From the NCBI GenBank assembly GCA_023079485.1, contig CM041085.1, forward strand, positions 30,117,121 to 30,181,120: a stretch of DNA of 64,000 bases, given 5' to 3'. The position numbers and the translations under genes were made by a program. The first letter of the stretch is position 1, and every line of letters starts with the position of its first letter. The stretch is from Archilochus colubris (taxonomy: Eukaryota > Chordata > Aves > Apodiformes > Trochilidae). Below, one piece after another: positions 49,691 through 63,102 of this stretch. The notes beneath the pieces are model-generated. The model worked only from the letters and a program-made list of their open reading frames with translations. It searched no databases and was not told the DNA's origin.

Positions 49691-51679
49691 ACAGCTTTAA
49701 GCAGAGAATAACACTGAGCTGAGTTTCACAAAGTTGTTAATATTGCACTACTTGACTTAGTTCAGACAGACTGTATATGTAATTACATTTCAAGATTATA
49801 TTTTATTTGGGGTTTTTTGCAAGTCACCTGGGCTAAAAGAACAATTGGAATGAAAATGTAATCAACACAAACAAGGGCATGTTTACTTTTTTTGTTTGTT
49901 TGTTCCTGAACTAAAATAAATGAGGCATCCACTGCTAATGAAAGTTAAACAGTCTCTTACAGCAAATAAAATTACATTGGAAAAAGTTGTGCAATTCTGG
50001 AAATTTATACTGTGATAGCAGAAAAATGCCAATAAACTATAAATCCACAAATTTACTAACAGCTGTTCAAACATAGTCAAGCACAATTTGCTTTCCCATA
50101 CTTGTTCAAGTAAATTGTTTTAGGTACTCATGAGACATGATAGTTATTCACAGATTCAGCCTAAGGAACATGGAAAGCCTTTAGCAGAAAAGTAATCCAT
50201 CACATAAAGGTAAACCATCACATAAACTGGAGTAAGATTTATATTTCTCTTACTTATACTGATTTTTTTTTGTTTGTTTTTCTAGGCAGTTGCCTTTATA
50301 AGGCAATCTGATGGCATGAGCTAATCACTTCTAAAAATAGTTTTTGAAGTGGTTTTGAGCTGTAAATTTTGCTTTTTTTTTGGTGAAAGGAACAAAGAAT
50401 CATAAAATTTATCCAAATGAATCCTACTGGTGTGGAATATGGTGCAAATCTTGCACCAGCCACAAACACAAAACACTTGCACCCAAAAACAAAATCAGAT
50501 AGTTTATGTATGAGAATAAGAAGGAAAATTCAGAGTAAGATTGCAAACCTAATCATTTCCAAAGGACAAATACATCTATGAGCAACCTTATGTGAGGGGG
50601 AGCTATAAAATAGTAAATAAACAAATAAATAAATAATGCAGCTCTCTGGCTTGTTCTATTTTTCAGTTTTGCTTTTTATGTTGAAACCAGTTGAGGCCAG
50701 GTGCAATGGTTGGATCCAGGTACAATGAGGCTGGAGATAACACTGACAGAACAGAAAAGCACAGAGGAAGACACTTTGCTTCACAGGTCCTCAGTTGTCT
50801 GAATAGGATGAAGACTGAATTATCATGAAAAAAATAAATGGGAGTTTCTAAGCCAAACCTCTGAACTTTAATTTAGAAAAACATGTTAGCATGTGCTTCT
50901 ACAGACCCTTTATAGCCTACAAAGGACTGCCTTTACTACCTGCTGGAAGCTGATTGTGGGCCTGAGGTTGGTTATGCCTATCCTGTAAGTCAGTCACAAT
51001 ATTTTAAAAGTGAAGTGCAGGTCTGAGAAGAATACATGAATTTGCATTCACCACAACAGGGTACATTTTTAGCAAGCTAACTGGCACTGTTCAGACGTAT
51101 GACAAAAACCACCAAGCCACTTCAGCCAGGTGTTGCCATTTGGTGGGAGTTAAAATATAGCTTTTGAGAATGACAACAGTTATTTAGAGACTATTTGTTG
51201 GTTTGCAGAACTATGATTATGTCAAGTTGCATAAACCCTAATTCTTGAAGTTATGTGTTCTCAGTTGGGTAACAGCTTCTAAAATGTCTGTGTCCCAGTG
51301 GCTTTTAACAGAGCTTTTGATCTTAAATCATCCGCATCTGTTTGAAAATATAGCCATATGGTGCCTAAGTATAACTGTAAGCATTTATATTTAATTATTT
51401 GCTTTGTAGTCTTGGCTGAGACTTCTTGTTCTTTTAGCTTGGAAGTGTAGACCCCTAGGATGAGTAGTTTCATTCCCCAGATATCCTTAAATGCTTTACT
51501 GTGAATTAATCAGTATGGGCTCTCCCAGCTCTCACGTATTCATTTACAATGGCTCTACCAGTCATTAAAAAAGCTAGGGGCAAGTTTCCTGTAGCCTGCT
51601 ATGAGGAACATCACAGTAATGGAGGGTGGGAACAAACTGGATCAGTAGCTTCAGACACCTGCCAACAGGTTGCAGAATT
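49691..51679. other. unique sequence, no gene seen
   Basis: Only an 18-bp tandem pair at 50192-50227 and an AAAT run near 50615-50636 stand out. Confidence 0.55.
50192..50227. repeat. 18-bp tandem duplication
   Basis: Two units of GTAAWCCATCACATAAAS lie head to tail, at 50192-50209 and 50210-50227, with two differences. Confidence 0.75.
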
Positions 51680-51704
51680 CCCCCCCCCGCCCCCTCCCCC
51701 TCCC
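51680..51704 (-). repeat. C-rich run, strong G-quadruplex pattern on the minus strand
   Basis: C-runs of 9, 5, 5 and 3 are separated by single bases (51680-51688, 51690-51694, 51696-51700, 51702-51704). On the minus strand this is four G-tracts with one-base loops, the most stable loop arrangement known for parallel G-quadruplexes. It lies in otherwise AT-rich unique sequence. Confidence 0.85.
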
Positions 51705-52947
51705 AGAAAATTTCAAGCTCTATCCCAGAGACTGCATATGTTTTCTTGTCCCTATTCCTTCTACTGGGAAACTGTGTTTGAAAATTTATCCTTTTAATTG
51801 CCAGTTTAAAATAATCTATTTTAATGCCACTGCTCAACATTGGCAGTTGCTCAGCTGCCAATGGAGTAAACATATGTTTGCAGTTGTATTGTTTACTATT
51901 TTAAACTGCTTTTCCCCTCTCTGCTTTGTATCTGGACATGCAATTAAATGCTTTTGTTTCACTAGACTGAGCAAGGTTCAGTTGCTGGTTTGTCTGGTTC
52001 TCTTCACTGAGATCACCAGAAACATCCCTGGATGGGATTTTCATTGCACATGAATGTGATGCTGCTGCTTCCATCCTGGCACCAGTGTTACTGTGCAGGA
52101 CTGTGTTGTGTGGTGGTGGCTGTCATTAGCTCAGTCCATTTCCTGCTCTGTATTCTCCATGGGTGCCAATCTTTTTGACCCAGTTTGGATGCTCTTTATG
52201 TTCATTCCTTTTCTTTTTTGCTCCCTGTCATCTGCAAAAAGCAGTAAAAGCAAAAAGGAAACAAAAATTACATTATTCTTTTAGTCCATGCGAAACCTGT
52301 GAATTAAGTAGTTCTTATGAAAGTAGGACTTTGAGATGAACTAGGTTCAGTGTAGTCTTTTACGCTACTAGAGACTGAGATCACTCATGTTTAAGATTAT
52401 TTTAAGGAATTTAAGCACTAGAGTACTACAATATCTAATTCTTTGTCTCATATGCATTGTATTTAGATTTATTTGCCATTGATGGGAGAAACTGCTCACT
52501 CCTGACATGTTTTTCAGTGTACTAGGGATAGCATAGCTATTTATTGAGGGAGTACACTGATGAAAAAACATAAGATCTATTAATCAGGGCCTAGTCCTCT
52601 TTAAAGGTGCTGCTTCTGACTGAATTACTATGAGTGCATCTGTATTTACCTATAAAGAAAGGCATGTTAAATGTGAGACATTTATTTTTGACTGCTCCTA
52701 TGTTTTGGTGAAATCCTCTTGACTGCCGAGCTTTGCAACGAATCAAACACTGACACCTCCACTGGCTTTTGCTCAGAAACTGCTTGCCTAAAATGTCAGG
52801 AAGTCAGACTGACAGATTCATTCAAACATTGAATGACTACTGAAAATATGTTGTCTGGAGTTCATCTATTCCAGAAATGAGTGCACTAGAAATAAATTAT
52901 GAATTAAAAAAATCAGTGTAAATATAATTATTAGGCTATTGCCTTAT

Positions 52948-52989
52948 ACTGAAAAATAGTGCCTGCCTACTGAAAAATAGTGGCCTATT
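52948..52989. repeat. 21-bp tandem duplication
   Basis: ACTGAAAAATAGTG occurs at 52948 and again at 52969 with a GCCT-containing spacer in both units. Simple slippage duplication. Confidence 0.75.
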
Positions 52990-55512
52990 TTAAAAATAAA
53001 CAAAAATAATCTAAGGAACTATAGTCTTGAAAATTCCATTTATGAATCCCATTAATGGCTGGGCAAAGCTAAGCATCTCCTTGGAGAGCAGAGATTGAAA
53101 GGAGCCTTTGGAGCAGACAGTGGCAACCTTAAATGAGCAATGCATCTAGAATGGCTGTAGCAGTCCAGATAGCTCCTGTCCCATGGGAGGCAGTGTTCAA
53201 TGGCCATCCAGAGAAGCAAATCCCAGAAAAAACAGCCAAAAATCTTGTGGTTAAAAAATTCTGTATTTCAACACTACTGAAAAATATTTCCTTTTGAATT
53301 ACTTAGAGTTACTGCCCGTTAATCATACTGGGTACCATTTTTGCCTTGTGGCATGAGAAATGGTAAATAGCTGTGGCTTATTTATGCTTTGTCCCCATGT
53401 CATTCATGATTTTATAGCCTTCTGTCATGTTCCTCACCAGTTTCTGCCTTCTGTAGGCTGTAGAACGGTCTTGAATCTCTGCTCATATGAACAGTGTCTC
53501 ATGTTTTTTTTTCCTGGGATGCCGAAAATGAGCCACATCATAATTTATCATGCAAAATGCAGTTCTCCTCTCTTCCTCCCCTGGCAGTTTTGGGACTTTT
53601 TTTTGTACTTTGGACAACACTGAAACTTTCAGAGAACAGCCCACATCCTGAAGGACTTATTTCTGTGTGTAACAACTAATTTGGGGCCCACCACTCTTCA
53701 GTTTCAGAGGACATATTTTGTCCACACTTGTGTTTCCTTCCAGCATTGATGATTAATTTCATCTGTCATTGCAATGCTCATATGAAAAGAACCTGTGATG
53801 AATTTCTGCAATCAGCTTTGCCACCTCACTGATCACGGCTAAATCATCTTTGTTTTTATACCATTGTTGAACTGATCAGGTAGAAAACAGGAAATATTTT
53901 AATCCAGCCAAGTATCAGGCATTATCTATTGCTGAAAGCATGATGGGAGACTTAATTGTCCTACACTGGCATGGAAAAACCTGCAGTGAATTCTTGTAAT
54001 CAGTCTGACTGACACTGTAAGCATAGTTTGCCTACTCTGTTAGTTATCTCTTAAAAAGAAATTGCTGTGTTTCTGCTGGTTACCTTAGCAGTCCAAAATT
54101 TAATCTATTTTTGAATGCAGGTTTACCACAAAAGTGAATGTTGTACATTAAAATCAAATAGCTCCAATAGACTACTAGCAGAAATTACATTGTCATTTAG
54201 GTAGAGTACACAATATATATTCCATACAATATGGAAACGTTCTTACCATTTATCAAAATGGAGCAGGAGTTACATGGATGTGCATGTATTTCCTTCATGT
54301 TTTTAGGTTCCTGCTGTCCCTGTTGTCCTCATTTGCAACAATAATCAGTCTGTATCAAATCTCAATAATTAAACTGAACAGAATGGCTCTTTCTTTAACA
54401 AGGGTAATTGTGCACCTGTGCAATGAGTCAGCACAAACAAAAGGATGTGTTGATCAGTTGGCACAGCTAGTATTTTGGGCTGGATCCTGGCTAAATAAGG
54501 ACAGCTTAGCAAAACATTCCAAGCATTATCATATTTCAAGCCACAAAACACCCTCTATTAGGAATGAGATTTTATATAGCAATGTTTATCTTCCCTTGCA
54601 CTTTCAGCATCCGAGGTGAGAAATGAAGTACTCAGAAATTTCTCTACTACTTTAATGCTAAATAGGTTCACTTTCACAAACTTCAAATAAAACCATTTCT
54701 TTTCCTATTAGTTTTCATAATGGAACAAAATACCCCTATTTAGATGTTTGGCTCAGCACTTCTAAAACCTAACACACTCCATGAACATATATAATTGACA
54801 GATGGATTTTGGACAAATATTGGACCTGACTGAGAGATTATGCACTACTTTGCTGTAGCTACTGCAGTTACTCAAACAATATTTTCAACTCTATATAATA
54901 AGTCAACAAAAATATAGCAGAAATGAAGAAATAAAGCATTTTGTACTATGGAGACATTGCTTTGGGATCACTGAAAATCAAGCGTTGCAAACCACCTTTT
55001 GCTTTGCAAAAATGCTACTTGGAGGAGAGAGAAATAATTGCAGTAAAACATTGGGAAGATGTTTTCTGAAGTTTAGACTATACACACTGATAACCTTCAT
55101 TTCATACTTGAAAAATATATATCTTGAACTGTGATATGGCACAAAGTCACAGATGGGATTGAGGAACCTCTGGTTTTGCACATAGATACATTCTGCTTAT
55201 TAAGTGCCATGGAGCACGTTCCTAGATTAGTGTCACAGTGGACAGAATTCATAGGTTTCATAGACTATAATTATTTGGATTTCAGGCTACCTACAGCCCT
55301 CTAGAAAGTGCCCATCTGATTAGAGGCTACTTTATAGAATGATTTTAGAGAGTCTCAGGTCTTTGTTTGACAGTAATGGAATAACTCATCAGCACTCATA
55401 ACGTGAAACTCAGCAACTGAAATGTTCAACAAAACACTGAGATCATAACTTCTGAGTATGTTTTTTATTAAGTAAAAAAGTGTAGCAGTGTGTATAATTG
55501 TAAATGTTGTGT

Positions 55513-55529
55513 AAAAAAAAAAAAAAAAA
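55513..55529 (+). repeat. poly(A) run of 17
   Basis: Homopolymer in AT-rich sequence. No retrocopy body is recognised beside it. Confidence 0.9.
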
Positions 55530-58500
55530 GGTAAAGCCATAGTGTTTCAGTGAAGAATGGGAGACCGTGGATGTAAAACGCAGCTGTCTACAGTGACACT
55601 GCCACTCAGCCACGAGGTTCTTACTGAGCACACGTTAGTCTGGTATGAACAAAATTCAGAGAAGGAGCAGGGAAAGAGGAAATGAGTAGTGAATGTCCAG
55701 TTTCTGAAATGGAAGGTACTGCTGCAACAAATGGCTCACACATCACTGCAGTATGGACCAAGCATCACATGGAAGCAGAAAAGAACATAGAAAAGACAAG
55801 ACTGATGGGCAAAGGGATACTTCACTATCTTGAGTGTTACTGATCATTCGTGTTCTGAAGAAAAATACATCCAGCCATATAATGCTGCAAGCAGACATTT
55901 TGAAGTAGTGTCCATGAAATATTGCAGACAGCTAGTCACATCTGTGGCTAGCAACCAGAGGGAAGGTGAAAGTCTCTGTTGTTTCATAGGCTTTTTTCCT
56001 ACAGCATCTGCTAGAGTACCCATTTCCTTATGAAAAACTGGTTTGTGCTATGTGATTTGTAATCACTGACCCCTCATTAAGTGCCTCCAAACTATAGTAT
56101 GAAGATTTAGTGCACAAAATGGTAAATGGTATGTCAGGATGCCTTGCTACACAAGCAATATAAGGCAGATTGCAGTCAAGCACATTTCCTACCACTGCAC
56201 TGACCATGCCTCCCTGACGCATCCCTGACAAAAAGCATACATCATCTTAGTGACCCTGTATATACATCATACATCAAAGTGAAATTGAAAACCAAGTCAG
56301 CCAGCACCAGAAAAGGAAATCCTGGTATAGAACAGCAAACTTTCACACATTTGCCACCTTTTGGGCAAATATGTATTCTGCTTAAAATATCTTAAAATTC
56401 ATTTGCATGGACAATGTTCTCATGCAATGTTCATTGTAGATTTCACCATCATTCTTCATTCTATCACTTCAGTGTTCCGCTACACCTTCTAGGGCAGAAG
56501 TAAGAAGAGTATCCAGATTAGCATGATCATGAACTGTGTTACAGTTTTTTGTGTGCTCCTTTAATTACAAAATGATTCCTCTGGGACTGCCATTTTCATA
56601 AAAAGATCGCTCTCATGAAATCCTAGAATGGATGCAACCAAAACTTCCTATGCAGTTATGACTAGTATTTTTCTTTTAATGTCTGCTTTCTTACATTCTA
56701 CATGGCATACATCCATCCATGTTCTTTTACATACTGCTATGCCCTCATATAGTTCAGATTTGTAAAAGAATGTGCTGCATGTCAGTGAAGCCCATTATAA
56801 TTTCTGGCTATGTAGCTCTGGCTATTGTGCAAGTAATCATTGGGCAAGATCATCTCTTTCTTTTTCTTTAAAGACAATACGATTGTCCCACTGAAATAGA
56901 GCTAGCCCATTTCCCCTTTTTTTCAACTAGATACCTTATTTAGTTATATTTCAGCTTTTCTCCTGAAAGAGCCAAGCAGTCACTTGTGATAGCTGGATGT
57001 ATTTCCTGGAGAATGGAATTCATCACCATCATTTGAGCCAAAATATCAGTAATATACTAAAATCGCACTTTTCTTTTGACATAAAATGTCACCTCTTCAG
57101 CTGTACATTAATCATTTCATTCATGATTGTCAGAGGCTTTGCCGGCCACGATTTCCCACAGAGATTTGCAGTGAGGTTTCTGCTTCCTAGAAACCAATTG
57201 GATAGGAGACATTCCTTCGATATTCTATATCTGAGATCAGTTTAAATTAAAATTAAATTCAGTCCTCTATTTGACTTTTTTTTTTATATTGATATTTTTC
57301 TGAATGCCTGGGACTGAATAAAACTGAGCTTACAGTGTTTTACCCTCTTTCACAAGGCATAATAGGTACTACAGATCTATAACACTGGTGTTCTGGCACC
57401 TGTAAACTATATGTCAACTTACCCACTTCATTTTCCATGCCTATGTATTATTTTTTTAAGTACCTAACCAGTAAGTATTATCAACAGACAAGAGTAAAAA
57501 TTAAAATACAGAAGCTCAGAGATTCTTTTTTTGTTCTCACAAACAATATGTTTTTATGAATAAAAGTATTTTGCAAAGCTGCTCTCTGCTAAGCTTCTCC
57601 TCTTATCTCTAGAACTTTTTTCTCTTGTCCTCATGATTCCTTTTTAAGTCCTGTTGTTTAAAAGAATGAGCACATGGTTCATTGAGAAGTTAAAGCAAGA
57701 AGGTTCCCATAGCACAAAGCAAGCACAACTGGCTGAGAAAAAATGGGACTTGAGAAAGACCAATGACGAAACTTTGGTAGAATATTAGGGGAAAGTGGTA
57801 CAACTAGACACATATTATTGAAGTGCCCATAAAACATCATAAAAACAATCTTGGATTAATAACACATTATTAGATATAAAACAGGAATGATTCTATGCAG
57901 ACAGGTAGGAGGATTAAGCAGGAAAATATAATCATTATGAGACCCAGTAGCATATTGTTTATGTAATATATGCTCCAATAGACACAGGAGAGATTTCATC
58001 CAAAACATAAATAATTCAAATACATGCATTGTTAGCAGATTAAAGCTTATTATGCATTATGAAACAGAGGTGATAAACCATTGTATGTTTAGAGCAGTGG
58101 GGATAGATGCCACTGAGAAAGTATGTCAGAGCTGCACCACCAAATTCCTGATACCCAGTTTTCCATCTGGTACCTTTAGACCTTATGGCGAACAGATTGC
58201 ACCTGTGTGTGCCTACAGCAGTGTGTACCTATCTTGTTCATAAGAAAGCTTATAACCTTTGAATTCACTTTGAAACATGTAATTAGGTGACTTCTTACCT
58301 TCTCTAATTTAAGAAGCATATTCACTAGTTTTCTTCAAAAAGAGTGGTCCAAAGTTGACAGGAGAGCTGTAGTCACTCAGCTGAAGCTGAACTTCCATTC
58401 CAGTTTAGGCAGGTTCTGTCAAACACAAGTAAACCAGTTTACTTCAGTTGACCTGAGTTAAGAGAGTGTTCAAACTGTGACTGTTGTAGCTTTGCATTCA

Positions 58501-59206
58501 GAAGAATACATCAGAGGAGAAAACCACATGATCTTTTTTAATCTTCATCTAGATGCAATATCTCAATCTGTTCAAATAATGTAGTGCAAGAGAAGGAATG
58601 TAACATTCAGAATCCTGAATTCTTTACATAAAGAATATAAAAAGATACATAGCTTTATGCCAGTACTAGTTAGCAATAAAGTAAACAGCATCAATTTTTC
58701 TCTCTGTAAGGCTGAAAAAAAATATTAATTCTTATTCATCAAAGTAAATAATATTGGTCATCTCTCACAAGGAAAACAAAATATTTTTTACTTTGTTCTT
58801 TTAGTAGAAACAGTCTCTTAAATGAATGGGCTAAGGCTTAGTTGAGAAGCTATTTTTGTTTCAAAAAATCAACTGATATTATTCCTAATAGTCACAAGAG
58901 CATAGAACCATGCCTTGGCTGTCTCCTCACAGGAAACTTTCTGCTCTGCCTTTTGCAACCCCACTGCCTGTCCCACATTGGCTGTATCAGCCACCAGCAT
59001 CCTTGCAGCAAGGGTGAGGAGAGCCCTTCTGAAAACTTTGTCTGAGAAGCCAAGCCATGATGATTCTAAGCAATTAATGCCTCTACATTATTTGCTTTAG
59101 AAAGACTATCTGAAAAAAATTATATTATCAACAAATGAGGTCATTACTCTTTGCTTTGTAAGAGATAATTTTAAAAATACATATAATTAGATTTTATACT
59201 GATTTT

Positions 59207-59925
59207 AGAATCATAGAATCATAGAATTAGCCGGGTTGGAAGGGACCTCAGAGATCATCTAGTCCAACCCTTGACACACTGGAGCAGTTGCTAGACCATG
59301 GCACTGAGTGCCACATCCAGTCTTTTTTAAATATCTCCAGGGACGGAGAATCTACCACCTCACCGGGCAGTCCATTCCATAGCCTAATCACCCTCTCCGT
59401 GAAGAAATTCTTTCTAATATCTAACCTAAACCTCCCCTGGCACAACTTAAGACTGTGTCCTCTTGTCTTGTTGAAGGTCGTCTGTGAAAAGAGTCCAGTT
59501 CCCACCTCCTACAGCCTCCTTTCAGGTAGTTGTAGCAGCAATGAGGTCTCCCCTGAGCCTCCTCTTCAGGCTGAACAGCCCCAGCTCTCTCAGCCTCTCC
59601 TCATAGGGCCTGTGCTCGAGTCCCTTCACCAGCCTGGTTGCCCTCCTTTGGACCTGTTCCAGGACCTCTACATCCTTCTTAAACTGAGGGGCCCAGAACT
59701 GGACACAGACTGAGGTGTGGCCTACAGCGCTGAGTACAGGGGAAGAATCACCTCCCTGGACCTGCTGGTGACGCTGTTTCTGATACAGGCCAGAATGCCA
59801 TTGGCCTTCTTGGCCACCTGGGCACACTGCTGGCTCATGTTCAGTTTCTTGTCAATGCAGACTCCCAGGTCCCTTTCTGCCTGGCTGCTCTCCAGCTTCT
59901 GCTGCTTATCTCCTACCACTGTGAA
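59207..59925 (-). mobile_element. CR1 LINE, best-preserved 3' end, minus strand
   Basis: It opens with two and a half units of the CR1 8-mer tail (AGAATCAT repeated, 59207-59228), then GGTTGGAAGGGACCTCAGAG and ATCATCTAGTCCAACC, an almost perfect avian CR1 3' terminus. The ORF2 remnant on the minus strand includes [22 protein letters not shown] and [20 protein letters not shown] (59248-59505), then [20 protein letters not shown] (59522-59827) and [20 protein letters not shown] (59722-59919). The element is truncated near 59925. Long open frames and an intact tail suggest one of the younger insertions here. Confidence 0.95.
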
Positions 59926-60932
59926 AACCGTCTATAATAAGATGGCTAGAAATGAAGACAACCCAATGTTGATTCCACTTTGTACCTTAGTTCCAAAGGC
60001 TTTAAAGATATTTTTCCACAATCTAAAAGAACCAGGGGTATGCCATGAGCATGAGAGTGCATACAAAGTGGGCCCCACTAAGAGAAGATGTTCCCTGGGG
60101 AACCCTTTTGCTGTCTTTAAGTTATCCTAGCTGTGCAGGATGAGGATAGTATGTTTCAGTGGTGTTGCAAGTATACAGCTTATGAAAGTTTCCATAAGTG
60201 CAATAACAATCTACAAGACAAAAAGAAAGGTTACAGACAGATATCGCAGCCTCCTTTATCTTCCCTTTGGACAGGATTTGGTCCTAGGGAACTCAGTGCA
60301 GGAGAAAGGTGGTAGAAAATTCACACCACAGCTCTGATGAGATAAGAAATGTTATTAACAGAAGAAAGAAAAGGGAAAAGAGCATTTAATAATATATGTG
60401 AAAAGACTGTAAGGGAAAAAAGGTGGTAATGGAGTGAGCTGCATACTGTCAAACTGATTGATGGGAACTAGATGACTTCATAGGGCTGCTGAACTTTGTC
60501 ATGACAAGCACTTGAACTCAGAGGAATTTAAATCAAGGCTCTTCTAGCCTAGAGGAAATTCTGTCCTTGCAGGCAAACAAATGAAATGCTTCAGTACAGT
60601 AATAAAACATGTAAAGATGGACACTTGTGACTATTGTCGCATGCTTCACTGCATTTTGCTGCTCTATCCAATGTAAAAACCACAACAGCTACCTAGCAAT
60701 ATGCATATCAGAGTGGCTGATTTTTCAGAAAAGTCAGATCAAGAGACCTAAATTTATAACACATATAATACCTAGCACATTGGGTGAGGAAAAAAAACCC
60801 ACCCTTTTTCACAAAAGTGATGAGAAAGGCTAAGATGATGCTGCCTCTGGAAGTTTCCTGTGCTCCTAAAAAAAGATAGAAATGGATCTGATCCACCCCA
60901 TTGCATCACCTTTGTCTAATTTGAAATTTAAA

Positions 60933-60967
60933 TGAGATTTAATTTTAAAATATTATTTTAAATCTCA
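60933..60967. repeat. AT-rich inverted repeat
   Basis: TGAGATTTAA (60933-60942) and TTAAATCTCA (60958-60967) form a perfect 10-bp stem around a 15-base AT-only loop. Confidence 0.75.
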
Positions 60968-61276
60968 AATTACTTAAAAGCTCAAATGAGAAAATATTAG
61001 AACACATTTCCAAAACAAATGCAGCTATTTTCCTCTGGGTAAGAACAGAGGCAAACTCCACAGAAGCCTTCACTCAAAGGCCACACACCCTTCCCATAGC
61101 AAAGTGCAGCTCTTGAATCAATTTTTTCTTTCTGGGAATGCACAGTACCACTGCTTACAGGAGAAACTTCCCTTTCTAGTCCTCTTCTTTACTAACAGGA
61201 CAGCAGAACATCTGTTAAAAGGATATTTGTTAGCCCTGACTAGTCTGCCTTGACATGTTTGAAGAGTAATCTAAGT

Positions 61277-61320
61277 CTAATGTAAACCTAATGTAAGTCT
61301 AATGTAAGTCTAATGTAAAC
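61277..61320. repeat. four-unit 11-bp tandem array
   Basis: CTAATGTAAAC, CTAATGTAAGT, CTAATGTAAGT, CTAATGTAAAC: four exact-length units whose variants lie in the order A-B-B-A. Confidence 0.9.
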
Positions 61321-63088
61321 CTTTCAAAGTAACTTTTCCTTTCACAGTTCCCATTCTTCATTCCTTCTCTTTGCTACCTGTTCTCAAAGCATTGCTGCTG
61401 CAATCCCTTTTGATCACAGTTCTGCTGGCCAGAAAAACTTGGAATACATGCTACTATCTCATTTACTGAGAGGACGAACAATGTGCCTTGAGTTCATGGA
61501 TCTTCTCTAAAAAGGCCAATATATTGAATTAGGAAGTATTCTTTAGCTTCTTTTTGCTCATTAAATCCAAGCAAATTTGTCAAAAATGGATTCATGAGTA
61601 TCTGTGGATGAAATTATCTTCTGCTCATGTACAAAATACAGTTTATTGTCCCTCTTTATATCCCTCCTCCCCCAAAAGCATTTTTTTAAAGGTGTTTTTT
61701 TTCCAGACCATGCAGATATTGCAATTTTGTCTCCACAACTTTCTTTATTGGCTTTGTGTTAAGTTTTTAAATTGTGTATTTTTTTACTCAGAAATGGGCT
61801 CCTATTACCAACTCATCTTTTATAAATAGTAAAATAACCATATTTAGCAAAGGTTTAATCACTACAGGTCCCAGCAGAGTGCTTGATATATAGAAAAATA
61901 GCATTCTTTCAGTTGCTGTCTCATTTGTTTAGAAATTAAAATAAGAAAAAAATAAAGTTAGGCTGTACTGCCTCTTGAAACACTTTATTTACTTGGACAT
62001 GCACAGTTTCAATAACCTAAAGTTAAAGTAATTTTTATAGTCTCCTGCTTCTTTTCTCATTGCTTTTTGCATTACAGTTGGCACAGCTTCTCCTAAACCA
62101 ACACTCATTTTATCTGGGAACCACTTATCAAGCATTGGCACTGTTATTACCCAGGAGGATCTGGCACAGTAGCAGATAGTGTTTGGATGATTAGTCAGTG
62201 TCACGAAGATGAGAGTAAAATTAAGAAACAATAACTACAACATTAACACTATTAGTCTTAGAAAGAATAAAAAAAACCCAACAAGCCCAGAACTCCTGGA
62301 AACAAATTATATTGTTCTTTACCAAACAGTTATAAAAGTAATTAGTTCCTATTCACACTGAGTGGAATGTACAGGTATTTTGTGTTCAAGGACTTTTAAA
62401 GGATGCTTCCTCTGTGTTTGCTGCCCATAAAATAATTTATGGCCCTTGGTTCACTTGAAAGTGCTAAGAAGTTGTCTGGTGCTTACTATCCTGCTCATTG
62501 GCTTTTAGAAATTCTAGTCTGATTCCATATTGTAAATTATTCAAATCCATGTCTGATTCACAAGAAGACAGTAAACTAAGTTTGGAGACTTCATCCAAAT
62601 TCAAGTTCATCTTCAGAGAAATGTATCACACAAAATAATGCTATGAACTTTATATCAGAGTATCACAGTGATTTCATCATATTGACCGAGATAACAAGCT
62701 TGAATTCATTGCCAACATGCAGTATTTCAGAGATATTATCATTGTTGATGTTGATCTAGCACGAAGTATTAAAATTAGAAGTGAGATTTTAGATTATTTG
62801 TATAACTTTCATAGAAGAATCACTAGGGCAGTGTGCCAGTCTGCCAAAGACCTTATAAACTTGGAGACATTTAAGAATTAATAGAAGCCGAATGAGCTTG
62901 GCATAACAGCAGCTTCATGAGATGACTTACATAACAAGAGATCATAAAACCTCCTCATGAGAGGACAAGGTCAATAAAGGAGGAAATAAACAACAATTCT
63001 TTGCAAAGAAAGGGAACAGAACATTTATTCCAAAATAAATGTCCATATACAATCCCTAATAATACACTCCCTAACAATCAGGGAGTTG

Positions 63089-63102
63089 TTAGACTAGTCT
63101 AA
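63089..63102. repeat. 14-bp perfect palindrome beside a 7-bp hairpin
   Basis: TTAGACTAGTCTAA is identical to its reverse complement. It overlaps a hairpin whose arms are CTAACAA (63071-63077) and TTGTTAG (63086-63092), so two alternative foldings share the same bases. Confidence 0.75.

Larger units (their letters stand above)
51705..59206. other. unique sequence, no gene seen
   Basis: Seven and a half kilobases without recognised repeat families. Small internal features are a 21-bp tandem pair at 52948-52989, a diverged direct repeat pair at 53784 and 53973, and an A-run of 17 at 55513-55529. No exon or RNA gene is recognised. Confidence 0.55.
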
